From positions 1 through 64,000 of the forward strand of contig JADGRQ010000018.1 of NCBI GenBank assembly GCA_017880775.1: DNA of 64,000 bases. The letters run 5' to 3'. The translations under genes were made by a program, and so were the position numbers. The DNA is from Burkholderiales bacterium. Lineage in GTDB: Bacteria > Pseudomonadota > Gammaproteobacteria > Burkholderiales > SG8-39. Each line of letters opens with the position of its first letter. Position 1 is the first letter of the stretch. Of this stretch, positions 50,693-59,534 are shown in pieces. The notes below the pieces were generated by a model. It was not told the origin of the DNA. It made no database searches and saw only the letters and a program-made list of their open reading frames with translations.

Positions 50693-51688
50693 ATGTACCT
50701 CGTTGCCATCCGCCGCCTGCAGTTCCTCCTGATCGGTCTCGCGCTGTGGCTTCCTGCCGCGGCGCAGGATGCGGCGAAACAGGCCGACGACGTGCTCTCG
50801 GCCGTGGTGCGGGTCAAAGCGAAAATCCTGCCCAACGCGCGCAGCCTCCAGACGCTCGGGCCGGCGCGCGAAGGTAGCGGCGTGCTGATCAGCGAAGACC
50901 TGGTGTTGACGATCGGTTACCTCGTAATCGAGGCCGAATCGGTCGAGGTGACCAATGGGGATGGCAAAACGGTTCCCGCAACGCTCGCCGGCTACGACCA
51001 CGCAAGCGGCTTCGGCCTGCTCAAGCTCGTGCTGCCGCTCGGTGGCATGCCGCTGGTGCTCGGCGAGTCGACGGCGCTCGGAGAGCGCGACCAGGTGATG
51101 ATCGCCTCGTTCGGTGGGCGCGAGCGCGCAAGCCTTGCCTACGTGGTTTCCCGGCGCCAGTTCTCTGGTGGATGGGAATACCTGCTCGACTCGGCGATCT
51201 TCACCTACCCACCGGTGATGAACTGGTCGGGAGCGGCGCTGATCGATGCGAAGGGCGAGCTGCTCGGCGTGGGCTCGCTGATCGTTGCCGACGCAGCGCA
51301 GCCCGGCACGCAATCGCCGGGCAACATGTTTGTGCCGATCGACCTGCTCAAGCCGATCCTTGCCGACCTCGTCGCGCACGGCCGCGCGTCCGGGCCGGTG
51401 CGGCCGTGGCTGGGAATGATCACCGAGGAACTGCGCGGGCGGCTGTTCGTCACGCGCGTCTCGCCCGAAGGCCCCGCCGACCGCGCGGGGGTGCGCGATG
51501 GCGACATCGTAATGAGCGTCGGCGGCGATGACGTCGCGTCGCTTGCGGAGTTCTACGGCAAGGTCTGGTCGCGCGGTGCGGCCGGCACCGAGATTGCGTT
51601 GCGAATACTGCAAGGGACCCAGGTGAGGGAACTCAAACTGCGCTCGATCGACCGGCTGGAATACTTCAGGGCAAGGCCAAGTTACTGA
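50693..51688 (+). CDS. S1C-family serine protease homologue with PDZ domain, catalytic His apparently lost
   Basis: A 331-residue exported protein with a signal peptide (QFLLIGLALWLPAAAQ) and a trypsin-like domain (about 30-220). Where HtrA proteins have TNxHVV, this reads LTIGYLVIEAE with no His. The Asp region is DHASGFGLLKL, and the Ser region is NWSGAAL instead of GNSGGPL. A C-terminal PDZ domain (RPWLGMITEELRGRLFVTRV) follows. Loss of His suggests a non-proteolytic binding or chaperone role. ATG 50693 is used; it is divergent from the importer operon. Confidence 0.85.
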   Translation: MYLVAIRRLQFLLIGLALWLPAAAQDAAKQADDVLSAVVRVKAKILPNARSLQTLGPAREGSGVLISEDLVLTIGYLVIEAESVEVTNGDGKTVPATLAGYDHASGFGLLKLVLPLGGMPLVLGESTALGERDQVMIASFGGRERASLAYVVSRRQFSGGWEYLLDSAIFTYPPVMNWSGAALIDAKGELLGVGSLIVADAAQPGTQSPGNMFVPIDLLKPILADLVAHGRASGPVRPWLGMITEELRGRLFVTRVSPEGPADRAGVRDGDIVMSVGGDDVASLAEFYGKVWSRGAAGTEIALRILQGTQVRELKLRSIDRLEYFRARPSY

Positions 51689-51713
51689 ACGGCCGGTGCG
51701 CCCCGCGGACCGC

Positions 51714-52670
51714 TCAAACGATGACCAGATCCTCCGGGTACGCGATCACGCTCGGCCGCAGCGTGCGCGGCGGATTGCGGCGCAGCAGCGCGCGCGCGGA
51801 GGCGTTCGCCGTCGTCTCCGCGTACCTCACGTTCTTCGCCATCTCTTCGAGGTACGTGTTCTGGCCGCCGAAGTGCCTTTCGGCATACTTGTGGGCGTCA
51901 TGCAGTTGATGCTCGAGCCGTTTCATGGCGTTGAAATAGAAACCCGGGGTCTTGCGCACCAGGTCGCCGGCAGACTTGAACACGGTGACGATCCGCCCGT
52001 TCGGCCCCCTGCGGCGGGTGAGTCCGCCCAGCACGAACTCGGGGTACAGGCGGTCGCGGCACTTCTCCAGATAGCAGCGATCGGACATCTGCGCGACGAC
52101 GTCGGCGGTGCCGAGAATCTCGCCCACCCGGCGCAGCAGCGGGTCGTCGAGGCGGATGGTGTCGGCCTTACGCTCGTAGCCGGTGAAGTGCACCAGGCGG
52201 GAGGCGGCGGTTGCGTACCGCCCCAATCCGATTTTCGGCAGGTACCCGCGCAGGAAATGCGATCCGCGCGTGACGTGCGTCAACGTGTATTCCGCGCCGA
52301 AGCGGTGCAGGTGATCATTGCGACGCCGCAGGTAGCCGAAGTCGTGGAACAAGGCCGTGACCACGCCGACATCGAAGTAGGCCGGCGGCAGCGCGGGACC
52401 GCTGCGGCCGCGCTCGTAGCCGTCGAGCAGGCGCGCCGTCGCCAGGGTCACGTCGAGCACGTGCTGGATGTCGTGGTATTCGGTATCGCAGGGGTGGTAG
52501 TCCGGGTGCTTGCCGTGATACAGCAACGAAACGTCCTTGAAGGCGCGCTTGATCGGGCTGGAATCGTTGCCTGCGTACAGGTCGCAATACAGGCGCATGA
52601 CCTCGTCTCCGACCGCAATCGGGTCGGTGGTGCGGATCCTGTCGGTGACGTCGAAGTCGCTACGTCGCAT
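51714..52670 (-). CDS. HD domain-containing protein
   Basis: A 318-residue protein with the metal-binding residues of an HD phosphohydrolase: YHDIQHVLDVTLATARLL and VVTALFHDFGYLRR (HD). The remainder (EILGTADVVAQMSDRCYLEK and a C-terminal helical part) suits a nucleotide or cyclic-nucleotide phosphohydrolase, but no output domain is recognised. The ATG at 52670 (MRRSDFDVTD) is preferred to 52733, which gives a Pro/Gly-rich leader. It converges with the S1C gene. Confidence 0.82.
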   Translation of the reverse strand: MRRSDFDVTDRIRTTDPIAVGDEVMRLYCDLYAGNDSSPIKRAFKDVSLLYHGKHPDYHPCDTEYHDIQHVLDVTLATARLLDGYERGRSGPALPPAYFDVGVVTALFHDFGYLRRRNDHLHRFGAEYTLTHVTRGSHFLRGYLPKIGLGRYATAASRLVHFTGYERKADTIRLDDPLLRRVGEILGTADVVAQMSDRCYLEKCRDRLYPEFVLGGLTRRRGPNGRIVTVFKSAGDLVRKTPGFYFNAMKRLEHQLHDAHKYAERHFGGQNTYLEEMAKNVRYAETTANASARALLRRNPPRTLRPSVIAYPEDLVIV

Positions 52671-52851
52671 GCTTGGCGGTCCGGGCGGCGCTGGAACGCC
52701 ACCGATTCTGCGCGGAGTGATTGCGGGGATCAAGCCCTTGACATTGCCACGGGCCCCCTGCTGCCCGCCCCTTTCCGGGGCTGGACAGTAGGGATAGGAT
52801 GCACGAAAAGCTGCAGTGTTGGGACGACGTAATTCACATTCGATCGTAAAA

Positions 52852-53493
52852 ATGCGTGGTCAGACAGTCCTCAAACGCCGCCGCGTCGTGCTGGCGGGCG
52901 GTGGATTGCTGAGCGCGGCGCTTCTGCCGGCGGGTGCGCTGGCGGCGGGAGGGCTGCGCATTCCGACCCCTGCGCAGACGCCGGGGCCGTATTACCCGCA
53001 GTCGCTGCCTGCAAAGCGTGACAACGACCTGGTGCAGGGGGCCGGCAAACCTCCGGCGCTCGGCACGGTGGCGCAGTTGAGCGGCGCGGTGCTCGATACG
53101 CAAGGTCGGCCGCTCTCCGCAGTGCTGGTCGAAATCTGGCAGTGCGACGCGAACGGCCGTTACCACCACCCCGCCGACACCGGCCAGCAAGCGCCCGACC
53201 CCGGTTTCCAGGGTTATGGGCAGTTCACCACCGGGGTCGACGGCGTGTACCGGTTTCGCACCATCCGGCCGGTGGCCTATCCGGGCCGCACGCCGCATAT
53301 CCACTTCCGGCTGAGCCGCGGCGGGACAGAGCGGCTGGTGACGCAACTCTACGTCGCGGGCGACCCGGGCAATGCACGCGACTCGTTGTTCAATGCCAAC
53401 GCCGCGCAATCGCGCGAGCTGCTGACGACGTCATTCGCGCCGCACGCCGGTTCGAGCGAACTCGAAGCGCGCTTCGACATCGTGCTGGCGTGA
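52852..53493 (+). CDS. Exported intradiol dioxygenase family protein
   Basis: A 213-residue protein with a twin-arginine-like signal (LKRRRVVLAGGGLLSAALL), then the intradiol ring-cleavage fold. EIWQCDANGRYHHPAD holds the first Tyr ligand, and VAYPGRTPHIHFRL holds the second Tyr and two His ligands for Fe(III). It resembles protocatechuate 3,4-dioxygenase subunits in a short, single-subunit form. Export to the periplasm is unusual for catabolic enzymes. No aromatic-degradation genes are adjacent. Confidence 0.85.
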   Translation: MRGQTVLKRRRVVLAGGGLLSAALLPAGALAAGGLRIPTPAQTPGPYYPQSLPAKRDNDLVQGAGKPPALGTVAQLSGAVLDTQGRPLSAVLVEIWQCDANGRYHHPADTGQQAPDPGFQGYGQFTTGVDGVYRFRTIRPVAYPGRTPHIHFRLSRGGTERLVTQLYVAGDPGNARDSLFNANAAQSRELLTTSFAPHAGSSELEARFDIVLA

Positions 53494-53536
53494 CCCACGT
53501 GCGCGCGAACAAGGGCTGACACACGGGTTAACGCAA

Positions 53537-53758
53537 TTGGCTACGTCCGATCTGACCCAGGAAGAGCGCGCTGCGATCGAGCAGCGCATCTTCGAGCTCG
53601 AGCTCGAGCACCGCGACCTGGACGGCGTGATTGGACGGCTGGTCAAGGATCCGACGCTCGACGAGCTGCAGTTGCGCCGCCTGAAAAAGCGCAAGCTGCT
53701 TCTGAAGGACCTGGTGATCCGCCTGCGCGCCCGCCTGGTCCCCGACATCCTCGCGTGA
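53537..53758 (+). CDS. DUF465 / YdcH family small protein
   Basis: A 73-residue coiled-coil protein ([21 protein letters not shown], then [17 protein letters not shown]), matching DUF465. The function is unknown; family members are small cytoplasmic helical proteins. It starts with TTG at 53537, and its stop overlaps the dtd start by four bases (GTGA). Confidence 0.85.
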   Translation: MATSDLTQEERAAIEQRIFELELEHRDLDGVIGRLVKDPTLDELQLRRLKKRKLLLKDLVIRLRARLVPDILA

Positions 53759-54192
53759 TCGCGCTGATCCAGCGCGTGACCGAGGCGCGGGTCGTGGTGG
53801 ACGGTAGCGTGATCGGCGAGATCGGCGCGGGGATCGTCGCGCTGGTGGGTGTCGAACGTGCCGACGGCGAGGCGCAGGCCGAACGGCTGGCGGATAAGGT
53901 GTGCGCCTACCGCATCTTCGCCGATCGGGCCGGCAAGATGAATCTCAGCCTCGCCGACACCGGCGGCGGGCTGCTCGTCGTGCCCCAGTTCACGTTGGCT
54001 GCCGAGACGAAGAACGGCCTGCGGCCGAGCTTTTCGCCGGCGGCCGTGCCCGCCGAGGGCGAGCGGCTGTTCGACAGCTTCGTGGAATGCGCGAAACGTC
54101 GCGTGCAGCATGTGCCGACCGGACGCTTCGGCGCAGACATGAAGGTGCATCTGGTAAACGACGGGCCGGTGACCTTCTGGCTGAAGACCTAG
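53755..54192 (+). CDS. dtd: D-aminoacyl-tRNA deacylase
   Basis: A 145-residue Dtd, which hydrolyses D-amino acids from mis-charged tRNA (and glycine from tRNA-Ala). It opens [17 protein letters not shown] and ends with the NDGPVTFWL catalytic/Gly-Pro motif. The first catalytic motif, usually SQFTL, reads VVPQFTLAA here, so Ser is replaced by Pro. Gln-Phe-Thr are kept, so activity is still likely. The GTG start is coupled to the DUF465 gene. Confidence 0.93.
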   Translation: MIALIQRVTEARVVVDGSVIGEIGAGIVALVGVERADGEAQAERLADKVCAYRIFADRAGKMNLSLADTGGGLLVVPQFTLAAETKNGLRPSFSPAAVPAEGERLFDSFVECAKRRVQHVPTGRFGADMKVHLVNDGPVTFWLKT

Positions 54193-54257
54193 TTTTGCGT
54201 GTTGTTTCAGGATTGCGCATTGCCGCTGTGGTGTAAAACACTTAAGCTTGCCGCTCC

Positions 54258-55325
54258 ATGTCAGACCAGTTCACGGGCACCAAGCCCGTTGAGGAACGCC
54301 ACCGCTTCGACCTTGCCCGCCTCGAATCCTGGTTGCGCAGCAACGTCGAGGGGTATTCCGGCCGGCTCGAGGTCGAGCAGTTCAAGGGCGGGCAGTCCAA
54401 CCCGACCTACCGTCTCTCGGCGGGCGGCAGGCGTTACGCGCTGCGCAGGAAGCCGCCGGGCAAGCTGCTGCCCTCGGCACACGCGGTGGACCGCGAGTAC
54501 CGGGTCATCAAAGCCCTGCACGGCGCGGGTTTTCCGGTGGCGCGGCCCTACGGCCTGTGCGCGGACGATTCGGTCGTCGGCACGATGTTCTACGTCACCG
54601 ACTGCATCGAGGGGCGCGTGCTGTGGGACCAGTCGCTGCCGGGCGCATCGAAAGCCGAGCGCTCCGCGATCTGGGACGAGTTGAACCGCGTGATCGCGCA
54701 ATTGCACGGCATCGATTACCGCGCGATCGGCCTGGCCGATTTCGGCAAACCCGGCAACTACATCGGGCGCCAGGTCGACCGCTGGACCACGCAGTACCGC
54801 GCCTCGGAGACCGAAAAGATCGAGGCGATGGACCATCTGATCGACTGGCTGCCGAAAAACATTCCCGCGGGCGACGAGACCGTGATCGTGCATGGCGATT
54901 ACCGCCTCGACAACACGATCTTCCATTCGAGCCAGCCGAAGATCCTCGCGGTGCTCGACTGGGAACTCTCGACGCTCGGGCACCCGCTCGCCGATTTCGC
55001 CTACCACTGCATGAGCTGGCACATCCCGCCGGGGCAGTTCCGCGGCATCGCCGGGCTCGATTACGACGCGCTCGGCATTCCCACCGAGCCGCGCTACATC
55101 GAGGCCTATTGCAAGCGCACCGGCCGCGCCGGGGTGTCGGCATCAGACTGGGATTTCTACATGGCGTACAACCTGTTCCGCATCGCCGGCATCCTGCAGG
55201 GAATCATGAAACGCGTGGTCGACGGGACGGCCGCATCCAGCCACGCCGCCGACGCGGGCAAACGTGCGAGGCTGATGGCCGAACTCGGCTGGCAGCAGGT
55301 CGAGAAAATTCTGAAAAGGAGCTGA
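54258..55325 (+). CDS. Phosphotransferase family protein (APH-like, LvaA/ACAD11-kinase type)
   Basis: A 355-residue kinase-fold protein with [13 protein letters not shown] (catalytic HGD and Asn) and [14 protein letters not shown] (metal Asp). It belongs to the phosphotransferase group adjacent or fused to acyl-CoA dehydrogenases. The next gene, two bases after its stop, is such a dehydrogenase. In Pseudomonas levulinate catabolism LvaA phosphorylates a 4-hydroxyacyl-CoA before dehydration, and a similar reaction is proposed here. No antibiotic-resistance role is expected. Confidence 0.9.
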   Translation: MSDQFTGTKPVEERHRFDLARLESWLRSNVEGYSGRLEVEQFKGGQSNPTYRLSAGGRRYALRRKPPGKLLPSAHAVDREYRVIKALHGAGFPVARPYGLCADDSVVGTMFYVTDCIEGRVLWDQSLPGASKAERSAIWDELNRVIAQLHGIDYRAIGLADFGKPGNYIGRQVDRWTTQYRASETEKIEAMDHLIDWLPKNIPAGDETVIVHGDYRLDNTIFHSSQPKILAVLDWELSTLGHPLADFAYHCMSWHIPPGQFRGIAGLDYDALGIPTEPRYIEAYCKRTGRAGVSASDWDFYMAYNLFRIAGILQGIMKRVVDGTAASSHAADAGKRARLMAELGWQQVEKILKRS

Positions 55326-55327
55326 AG

Positions 55328-56572
55328 ATGGATTTCGAATATTCCCCAAAGGTGCAGGCCCTGCGCAAGCGGCTGATGGCGTTCATGGACGAGCACATCT
55401 ATCCGAACGAAAAGAATTACTACGAGCATTGTCACGGGCCGAAGCGCTGGACGCCGGTGCCTATCATCGAGGAGCTCAAGCCGAAGGCGAAGAAGGCGGG
55501 ATTGTGGAACCTGTTCCTGCCGCACTCGAAGCGCGCACCCGAGGGCTTATCGAACCTGGAATACGCGCCGCTGTGCGAGATCATGGGCCGCGTGGGCTGG
55601 TCGGCGGAGGTGTTCAACTGCTCGGCGCCCGATACGGGCAACATGGAGACCATCGAGCGTTACGGCAGCGAGGCGCAGAAGAAGCAATGGCTCGATCTGC
55701 TGCTGCGGGGCGAGATCCGCTCGGCCTTCCTGATGACCGAGCCCGCGGTGGCGAGCTCGGATGCGACCAACATCCAGTGCCGCATCAAGCGCGACGGCGA
55801 CGACTACGTCATCAACGGCACCAAGTGGTGGTCCTCCGGCGCAGGCGATCCGCGCTGCAAGGTCTACATCGTGATGGGCAAGACCGACCCCGACAACGCG
55901 TCGCGGCACAACCAGCAGTCGATGATCCTGGTGCCGGCGGATGCGAAGGGCATCAAGATCCTGCGGCATCTGAACGTGTTCGGCTATGACGACGCGCCGC
56001 ACGGCCACATGGAGATCGCGCTGAAAGACGTGCGCGTGCCCGCCTCGAGCATCCTGCTCGGCGAGGGGCGCGGCTTCGAGATCGCGCAGGGGCGGCTCGG
56101 GCCGGGGCGCATCCACCATTGCATGCGTCTGATCGGCCAGGCCGAGCGCGCGCTGGAAAAGATGTGCAAGCGCGCGACCAACCGCGTTGCGTTCGGCCGA
56201 CCGGTGTCCGAGCAGGGCGTGACGCGCGAGCGAATCGCGGAAGCGCGCATCATGATCGACTCGGCGCGTTTCATGGTGCTCAATGCAGCGTGGAAGATGG
56301 ACACCGTCGGCAACAAGATTGCGAAGAAGGAAATTGCGATGATCAAGGTGCTCGCGCCCAACATGGCCTGTCAGGTGATCGACTGGGCCATGCAGGTGCA
56401 CGGCGGCGGCGGCGTGTCGGACGATTTCGGCCTCGCGTACGCCTACGCGCACGCGCGCACGCTACGCTTTGCCGACGGCCCGGACGAGGTGCACCGCAAT
56501 GCGGTCGCCAAGCTCGAAATCGCCGAGCAGACCACGCTCGCCGAGGCGCTCACGAACAAGAAACGAGCCTGA
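55328..56572 (+). CDS. Acyl-CoA dehydrogenase family protein (ACAD10/11-like)
   Basis: A 414-residue flavoprotein starting [19 protein letters not shown], with substrate and FAD segments [17 protein letters not shown] and [20 protein letters not shown], and C-terminal [22 protein letters not shown]. This long form resembles ACAD10/11 and LvaC. Coupled to the kinase gene, it would act on phosphorylated or plain 4-hydroxyacyl-CoA. The start is ATG 55328. A GST gene follows after 28 bases. Confidence 0.9.
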   Translation: MDFEYSPKVQALRKRLMAFMDEHIYPNEKNYYEHCHGPKRWTPVPIIEELKPKAKKAGLWNLFLPHSKRAPEGLSNLEYAPLCEIMGRVGWSAEVFNCSAPDTGNMETIERYGSEAQKKQWLDLLLRGEIRSAFLMTEPAVASSDATNIQCRIKRDGDDYVINGTKWWSSGAGDPRCKVYIVMGKTDPDNASRHNQQSMILVPADAKGIKILRHLNVFGYDDAPHGHMEIALKDVRVPASSILLGEGRGFEIAQGRLGPGRIHHCMRLIGQAERALEKMCKRATNRVAFGRPVSEQGVTRERIAEARIMIDSARFMVLNAAWKMDTVGNKIAKKEIAMIKVLAPNMACQVIDWAMQVHGGGGVSDDFGLAYAYAHARTLRFADGPDEVHRNAVAKLEIAEQTTLAEALTNKKRA

Positions 56573-56600
56573 TCGGAAACTCAAGCGAAGGAGACCAGAC

Positions 56601-57260
56601 ATGCTCAAACTGTGCGGTTTCAGGATTTCGAACTACCACAACAAGGTGCGCCTCGCGCTGCTCGAGAAAGGCGTGCCGCACGAGGAAGACGACAAGTGCT
56701 TCACGCCGCTGAAGGACGCGGCCATGCTGGAGGCTTCCCCGATGGGCAAGGTGCCGTGGATCGAGGATGGCGCGTTGAGGCTTTCCGAGTCGCAGGCGAT
56801 CTGCGAGTACCTGGAAGACGCCTATCCGCAAAAACCGCTCTACCCAAAGGATGCGGCCGCGCGCGCCAAGGTGCGCGAGCTGATGATTTATCTCGAGTTG
56901 CACCTCGAGCTTGTCGCGCGGCGCCTCTATGGCCAGGCATTCTTCGGCGGAACGGTTTCTGACGAGACGAAGATGGAAGTCGAGCGCGCGATCGCCAAGG
57001 GCGTGCGCGGCTTCAAGGCGCTCGCGAAGTTCGACCCGTTCATCGCCGGCAAGGAGTTCACGCTGGCCGATTGCGCGGCGGCCGTGCACCTGCCGCTCAT
57101 CTCGATGGCGACCAAGGGTTGCTATGGACGCGATGCGCTCGAAGACCTGCCGCAGGTAAAGCCCTACCTGAAGATGCTTGCGGAGCGGCCGGCCTTCAAG
57201 CGGGTCGGCGACGACCGCAAGGCCGCCACTGAGGCGAGGATCGCGGCGAGCAGGAAGTAA
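56601..57260 (+). CDS. Glutathione S-transferase family protein
   Basis: A 219-residue GST. The N-terminal thioredoxin-like domain (LCGFRISNYHNKVRLALLEKG, SPMGKVPWIEDGALRLSESQAI) binds glutathione, and an all-helical C-terminal domain follows. The ribosome site is GAAGGAGA. It is probably co-transcribed with the kinase/ACAD pair and may detoxify reactive intermediates. It converges with phoR, stop codons adjoining. Confidence 0.92.
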   Translation: MLKLCGFRISNYHNKVRLALLEKGVPHEEDDKCFTPLKDAAMLEASPMGKVPWIEDGALRLSESQAICEYLEDAYPQKPLYPKDAAARAKVRELMIYLELHLELVARRLYGQAFFGGTVSDETKMEVERAIAKGVRGFKALAKFDPFIAGKEFTLADCAAAVHLPLISMATKGCYGRDALEDLPQVKPYLKMLAERPAFKRVGDDRKAATEARIAASRK

Positions 57261-58580
57261 TCAGGCGCTGCGGGCCAGTTGCGCGGCAGCCACCACGCGC
57301 CGCGCCGGAAAGCGCGCGCGGAAACGGCTGCCCTTGCCGGGTTCGCTTTCGATCTCGAGCGCTGCGTCGTGGCGCGCGAGCGCGTGCTTGACGATCGCCA
57401 GGCCGAGGCCCGTGCCGCCGGTCTCGCGCGAGCGCCCGCGGTCCACGCGGTAGAAACGCTCGGTGAGCCGCGGAATGTGCTCCTTCTCGATGCCGATGCC
57501 GGAATCCTCGACGGCGAATTCGGCGCCGCCTGCGTCTGCGCTCCAGACCAGGCGCACCTCGCCGCCCTCGGGGGTATAGCGGATCGCGTTGGAGACCAGG
57601 TTGCCGAAGGCGCTCGTCAGCTCGCTTTCGACACCGAGCAGATCGTATTCGCCTTGCGCCGCGAGCATGATCCGGTGCTGGCCGCCCGACAGCGCCTCGG
57701 CATCTGCCTTCAGCTTGGCGAGCAGCGGCCGCATCCTCACCTGCTCGTCGCTCGGGCGCGGCGCCGTCTCGAGGGTGGACAGCGTGAGGAGGTCTTCGAC
57801 GATGCGCTCCATGCGGCGCGACTGCTCGGACATCAGCGTCAGGTATTCGGTGCGCTGGCCCGGGTCGAGCTTCAGTTCGCGCACGGTTTCTAGGAAGCCC
57901 GACAGTACCGTGAGCGGCGTGCGCAGTTCGTGCGACACGTTGGCGACGAAGTCGCGCCGCATGCGGTCGAGCCGTTCGGCCTGGGTCACGTCCTTGACGT
58001 GCATCAGCCGCTCGTTCTGGCCATAGGGGATGATCTGCACCTGCAGCGCGAGATCTTCTCCGCGATCGGCGCGCAGCGCCAGAGGCTGTGTGAAATCCGC
58101 GATGTCGAGATAGGACTGCAAGGCGGGTTCGCGCAGCAGGTGATTGATCGGCTGCCCTACGTCGCCGGGGAAATGCAGTCCCAGTTGCCGTTCCGCTGTC
58201 TCGTTGCACCACTGGATCCGGTTGCGCGCGTCGAGGATCACCACGCCGTCGGTGAGCGCCTGCCCGGCGAGGCGAAACCGCTCGAGCGCGCGGTCGCGTT
58301 CGCGCAACTGCCAGTCGCGGCCGCGTTCGTGCCGGTAGAGCTGCGCCAACAGGTCGTCCCAGTAGCCTTTGCCTTCCGGCACGGCGCCGGCAGAGGGCTC
58401 GACCAGCCACCGGGCGAGTTTTGCGAGATGACTGACGTGATAGACGACTTGTGCGAGCAGCGCGGCGCTGAAAAACGCCCAACCGTAGGCCGCTCGAGTT
58501 ACTGCGCCGACGGCCAACGCAATCGTCCCGGCCGCGAGGACGTAAAGGACTGCTCTTGAAATAGGCGAGTTCGCTGGCAT
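57261..58580 (-). CDS. phoR: Phosphate regulon sensor histidine kinase
   Basis: A 439-residue histidine kinase. Two N-terminal helices (VLYVLAAGTIALAVGAVTRA and the next) are followed by a PAS-like region (DGVVILDARNRIQWCNE), then HisKA with the phospho-acceptor His217 in NVSHELRTPLTVLSGFLETV. The ATPase domain has the N box and DSGIGIEKEHIPRLTERFYRV. It phosphorylates PhoB when phosphate is low and is inhibited by the Pst/PhoU complex. It lies 58 bases downstream of phoB. Confidence 0.94.
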   Translation of the reverse strand: MPANSPISRAVLYVLAAGTIALAVGAVTRAAYGWAFFSAALLAQVVYHVSHLAKLARWLVEPSAGAVPEGKGYWDDLLAQLYRHERGRDWQLRERDRALERFRLAGQALTDGVVILDARNRIQWCNETAERQLGLHFPGDVGQPINHLLREPALQSYLDIADFTQPLALRADRGEDLALQVQIIPYGQNERLMHVKDVTQAERLDRMRRDFVANVSHELRTPLTVLSGFLETVRELKLDPGQRTEYLTLMSEQSRRMERIVEDLLTLSTLETAPRPSDEQVRMRPLLAKLKADAEALSGGQHRIMLAAQGEYDLLGVESELTSAFGNLVSNAIRYTPEGGEVRLVWSADAGGAEFAVEDSGIGIEKEHIPRLTERFYRVDRGRSRETGGTGLGLAIVKHALARHDAALEIESEPGKGSRFRARFPARRVVAAAQLARSA

Positions 58581-58638
58581 CGGTAGCTCCGCCGCGCGGG
58601 AATTATCTCACGCCGCGAAGGGTGACACGGCGACCGGC

Positions 58639-59361
58639 TCAGCCGCGGCGGAAGCGGTATCCGGTGCCGCGCACCGTTTCGATCAGCTCGTCGTGGCCGG
58701 TGGCCGAGAGCGCCATCCGCAGGCGGCGGATATGCACGTCGACGGTGCGTTCCTCGAGGAACACGTGATCACCCCAGACCTCGTCGAGCAACTGCGTACG
58801 GTTATAGACACGCTCCGGGTGCGACATTAAGAAATGCAGCATCCGGAACTCCGTCGGTCCGAGATCCAGGGGTTTGCGGTCGCCGGTCACGCGTCGCGTC
58901 GCGGGGTTGAGCTCGAGCCCGCCGATGCGGACCACGTCGTCGGTGAGCTGTGGCGCGCGCCGGCGCAGTACCGCCTTGATCCGCGCTGTGAGTTCCTTTG
59001 GCGAGAACGGCTTGGTGAGGTAATCGTCGGCGCCAGATTCGAGCCCAACGAGCTTGTCGCGCTCCTCGACCCGTGCGGTGACGAAGATGATCGAAAGGTC
59101 ACGCGTACGCGGCTGCGAGCGCAGCTTGCGGGCGAATGCGTCGCCCGCCTGGCCGGGCAGCATCCAGTCGAGCACCACGAGGTCGGGCAGCGCGCCGTTC
59201 AGGATCGTCTCGGCTTCCTCGGCGCTGTGCGCACAGGCCACTGCGTAACCGGCGTGCCGCAGGTTGACGGCGATCAGTTCCCGGATCGCGGGCTCGTCTT
59301 CGACGACCAGCACGCTGGCTCGGGCGCCGGCACCCGTTCTTGCTGCTTCGGTCGTCATCAT
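58639..59361 (-). CDS. phoB: Phosphate regulon response regulator
   Basis: A 240-residue response regulator. The receiver domain begins SVLVVEDEPAIRELIAV with the phosphoryl Asp65 in VVLDWMLPG, and a winged-helix DNA-binding domain follows (ILGDHVFLEERTVDVHIRRL). It starts at one of two ATGs (59361 or 59358), not at the track start 59466. It should activate pstS from the Pho box in the shared 173-base divergent region. Confidence 0.95.
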   Translation of the reverse strand: MMTTEAARTGAGARASVLVVEDEPAIRELIAVNLRHAGYAVACAHSAEEAETILNGALPDLVVLDWMLPGQAGDAFARKLRSQPRTRDLSIIFVTARVEERDKLVGLESGADDYLTKPFSPKELTARIKAVLRRRAPQLTDDVVRIGGLELNPATRRVTGDRKPLDLGPTEFRMLHFLMSHPERVYNRTQLLDEVWGDHVFLEERTVDVHIRRLRMALSATGHDELIETVRGTGYRFRRG

Positions 59362-59459
59362 CCTGAAAGTATTCACGAGCCATGTTACGCCCGCATTGCA
59401 GCGATATGGTTGAGCTACGGATTGTACGTGCGGATCCCGGGGGACGCTGCGCCGGAGCC

Positions 59460-59477
59460 GTGTCACGGTCCTGTAAC
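59460..59477 (+). promoter_or_regulatory. Pho box and -10 element of pstS
   Basis: The tandem 7-mers GTGTCAC and CTGTAAC are separated by GGTC and match the PhoB consensus CTGTCAT-N4-CTGTCAT at 5 of 7 positions each. A TAAACT hexamer follows ten bases later (59488-59493), the spacing expected for a PhoB-activated promoter without a -35 element. The site lies 58 bases before the pstS ATG and about 100 bases upstream of phoB. Confidence 0.65.
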
Positions 59478-59534
59478 ACTGGACTCCTAAACTGCGGCAT
59501 CTCGCATTTCACCGCCTGTCAAAGGAGTCATTTT

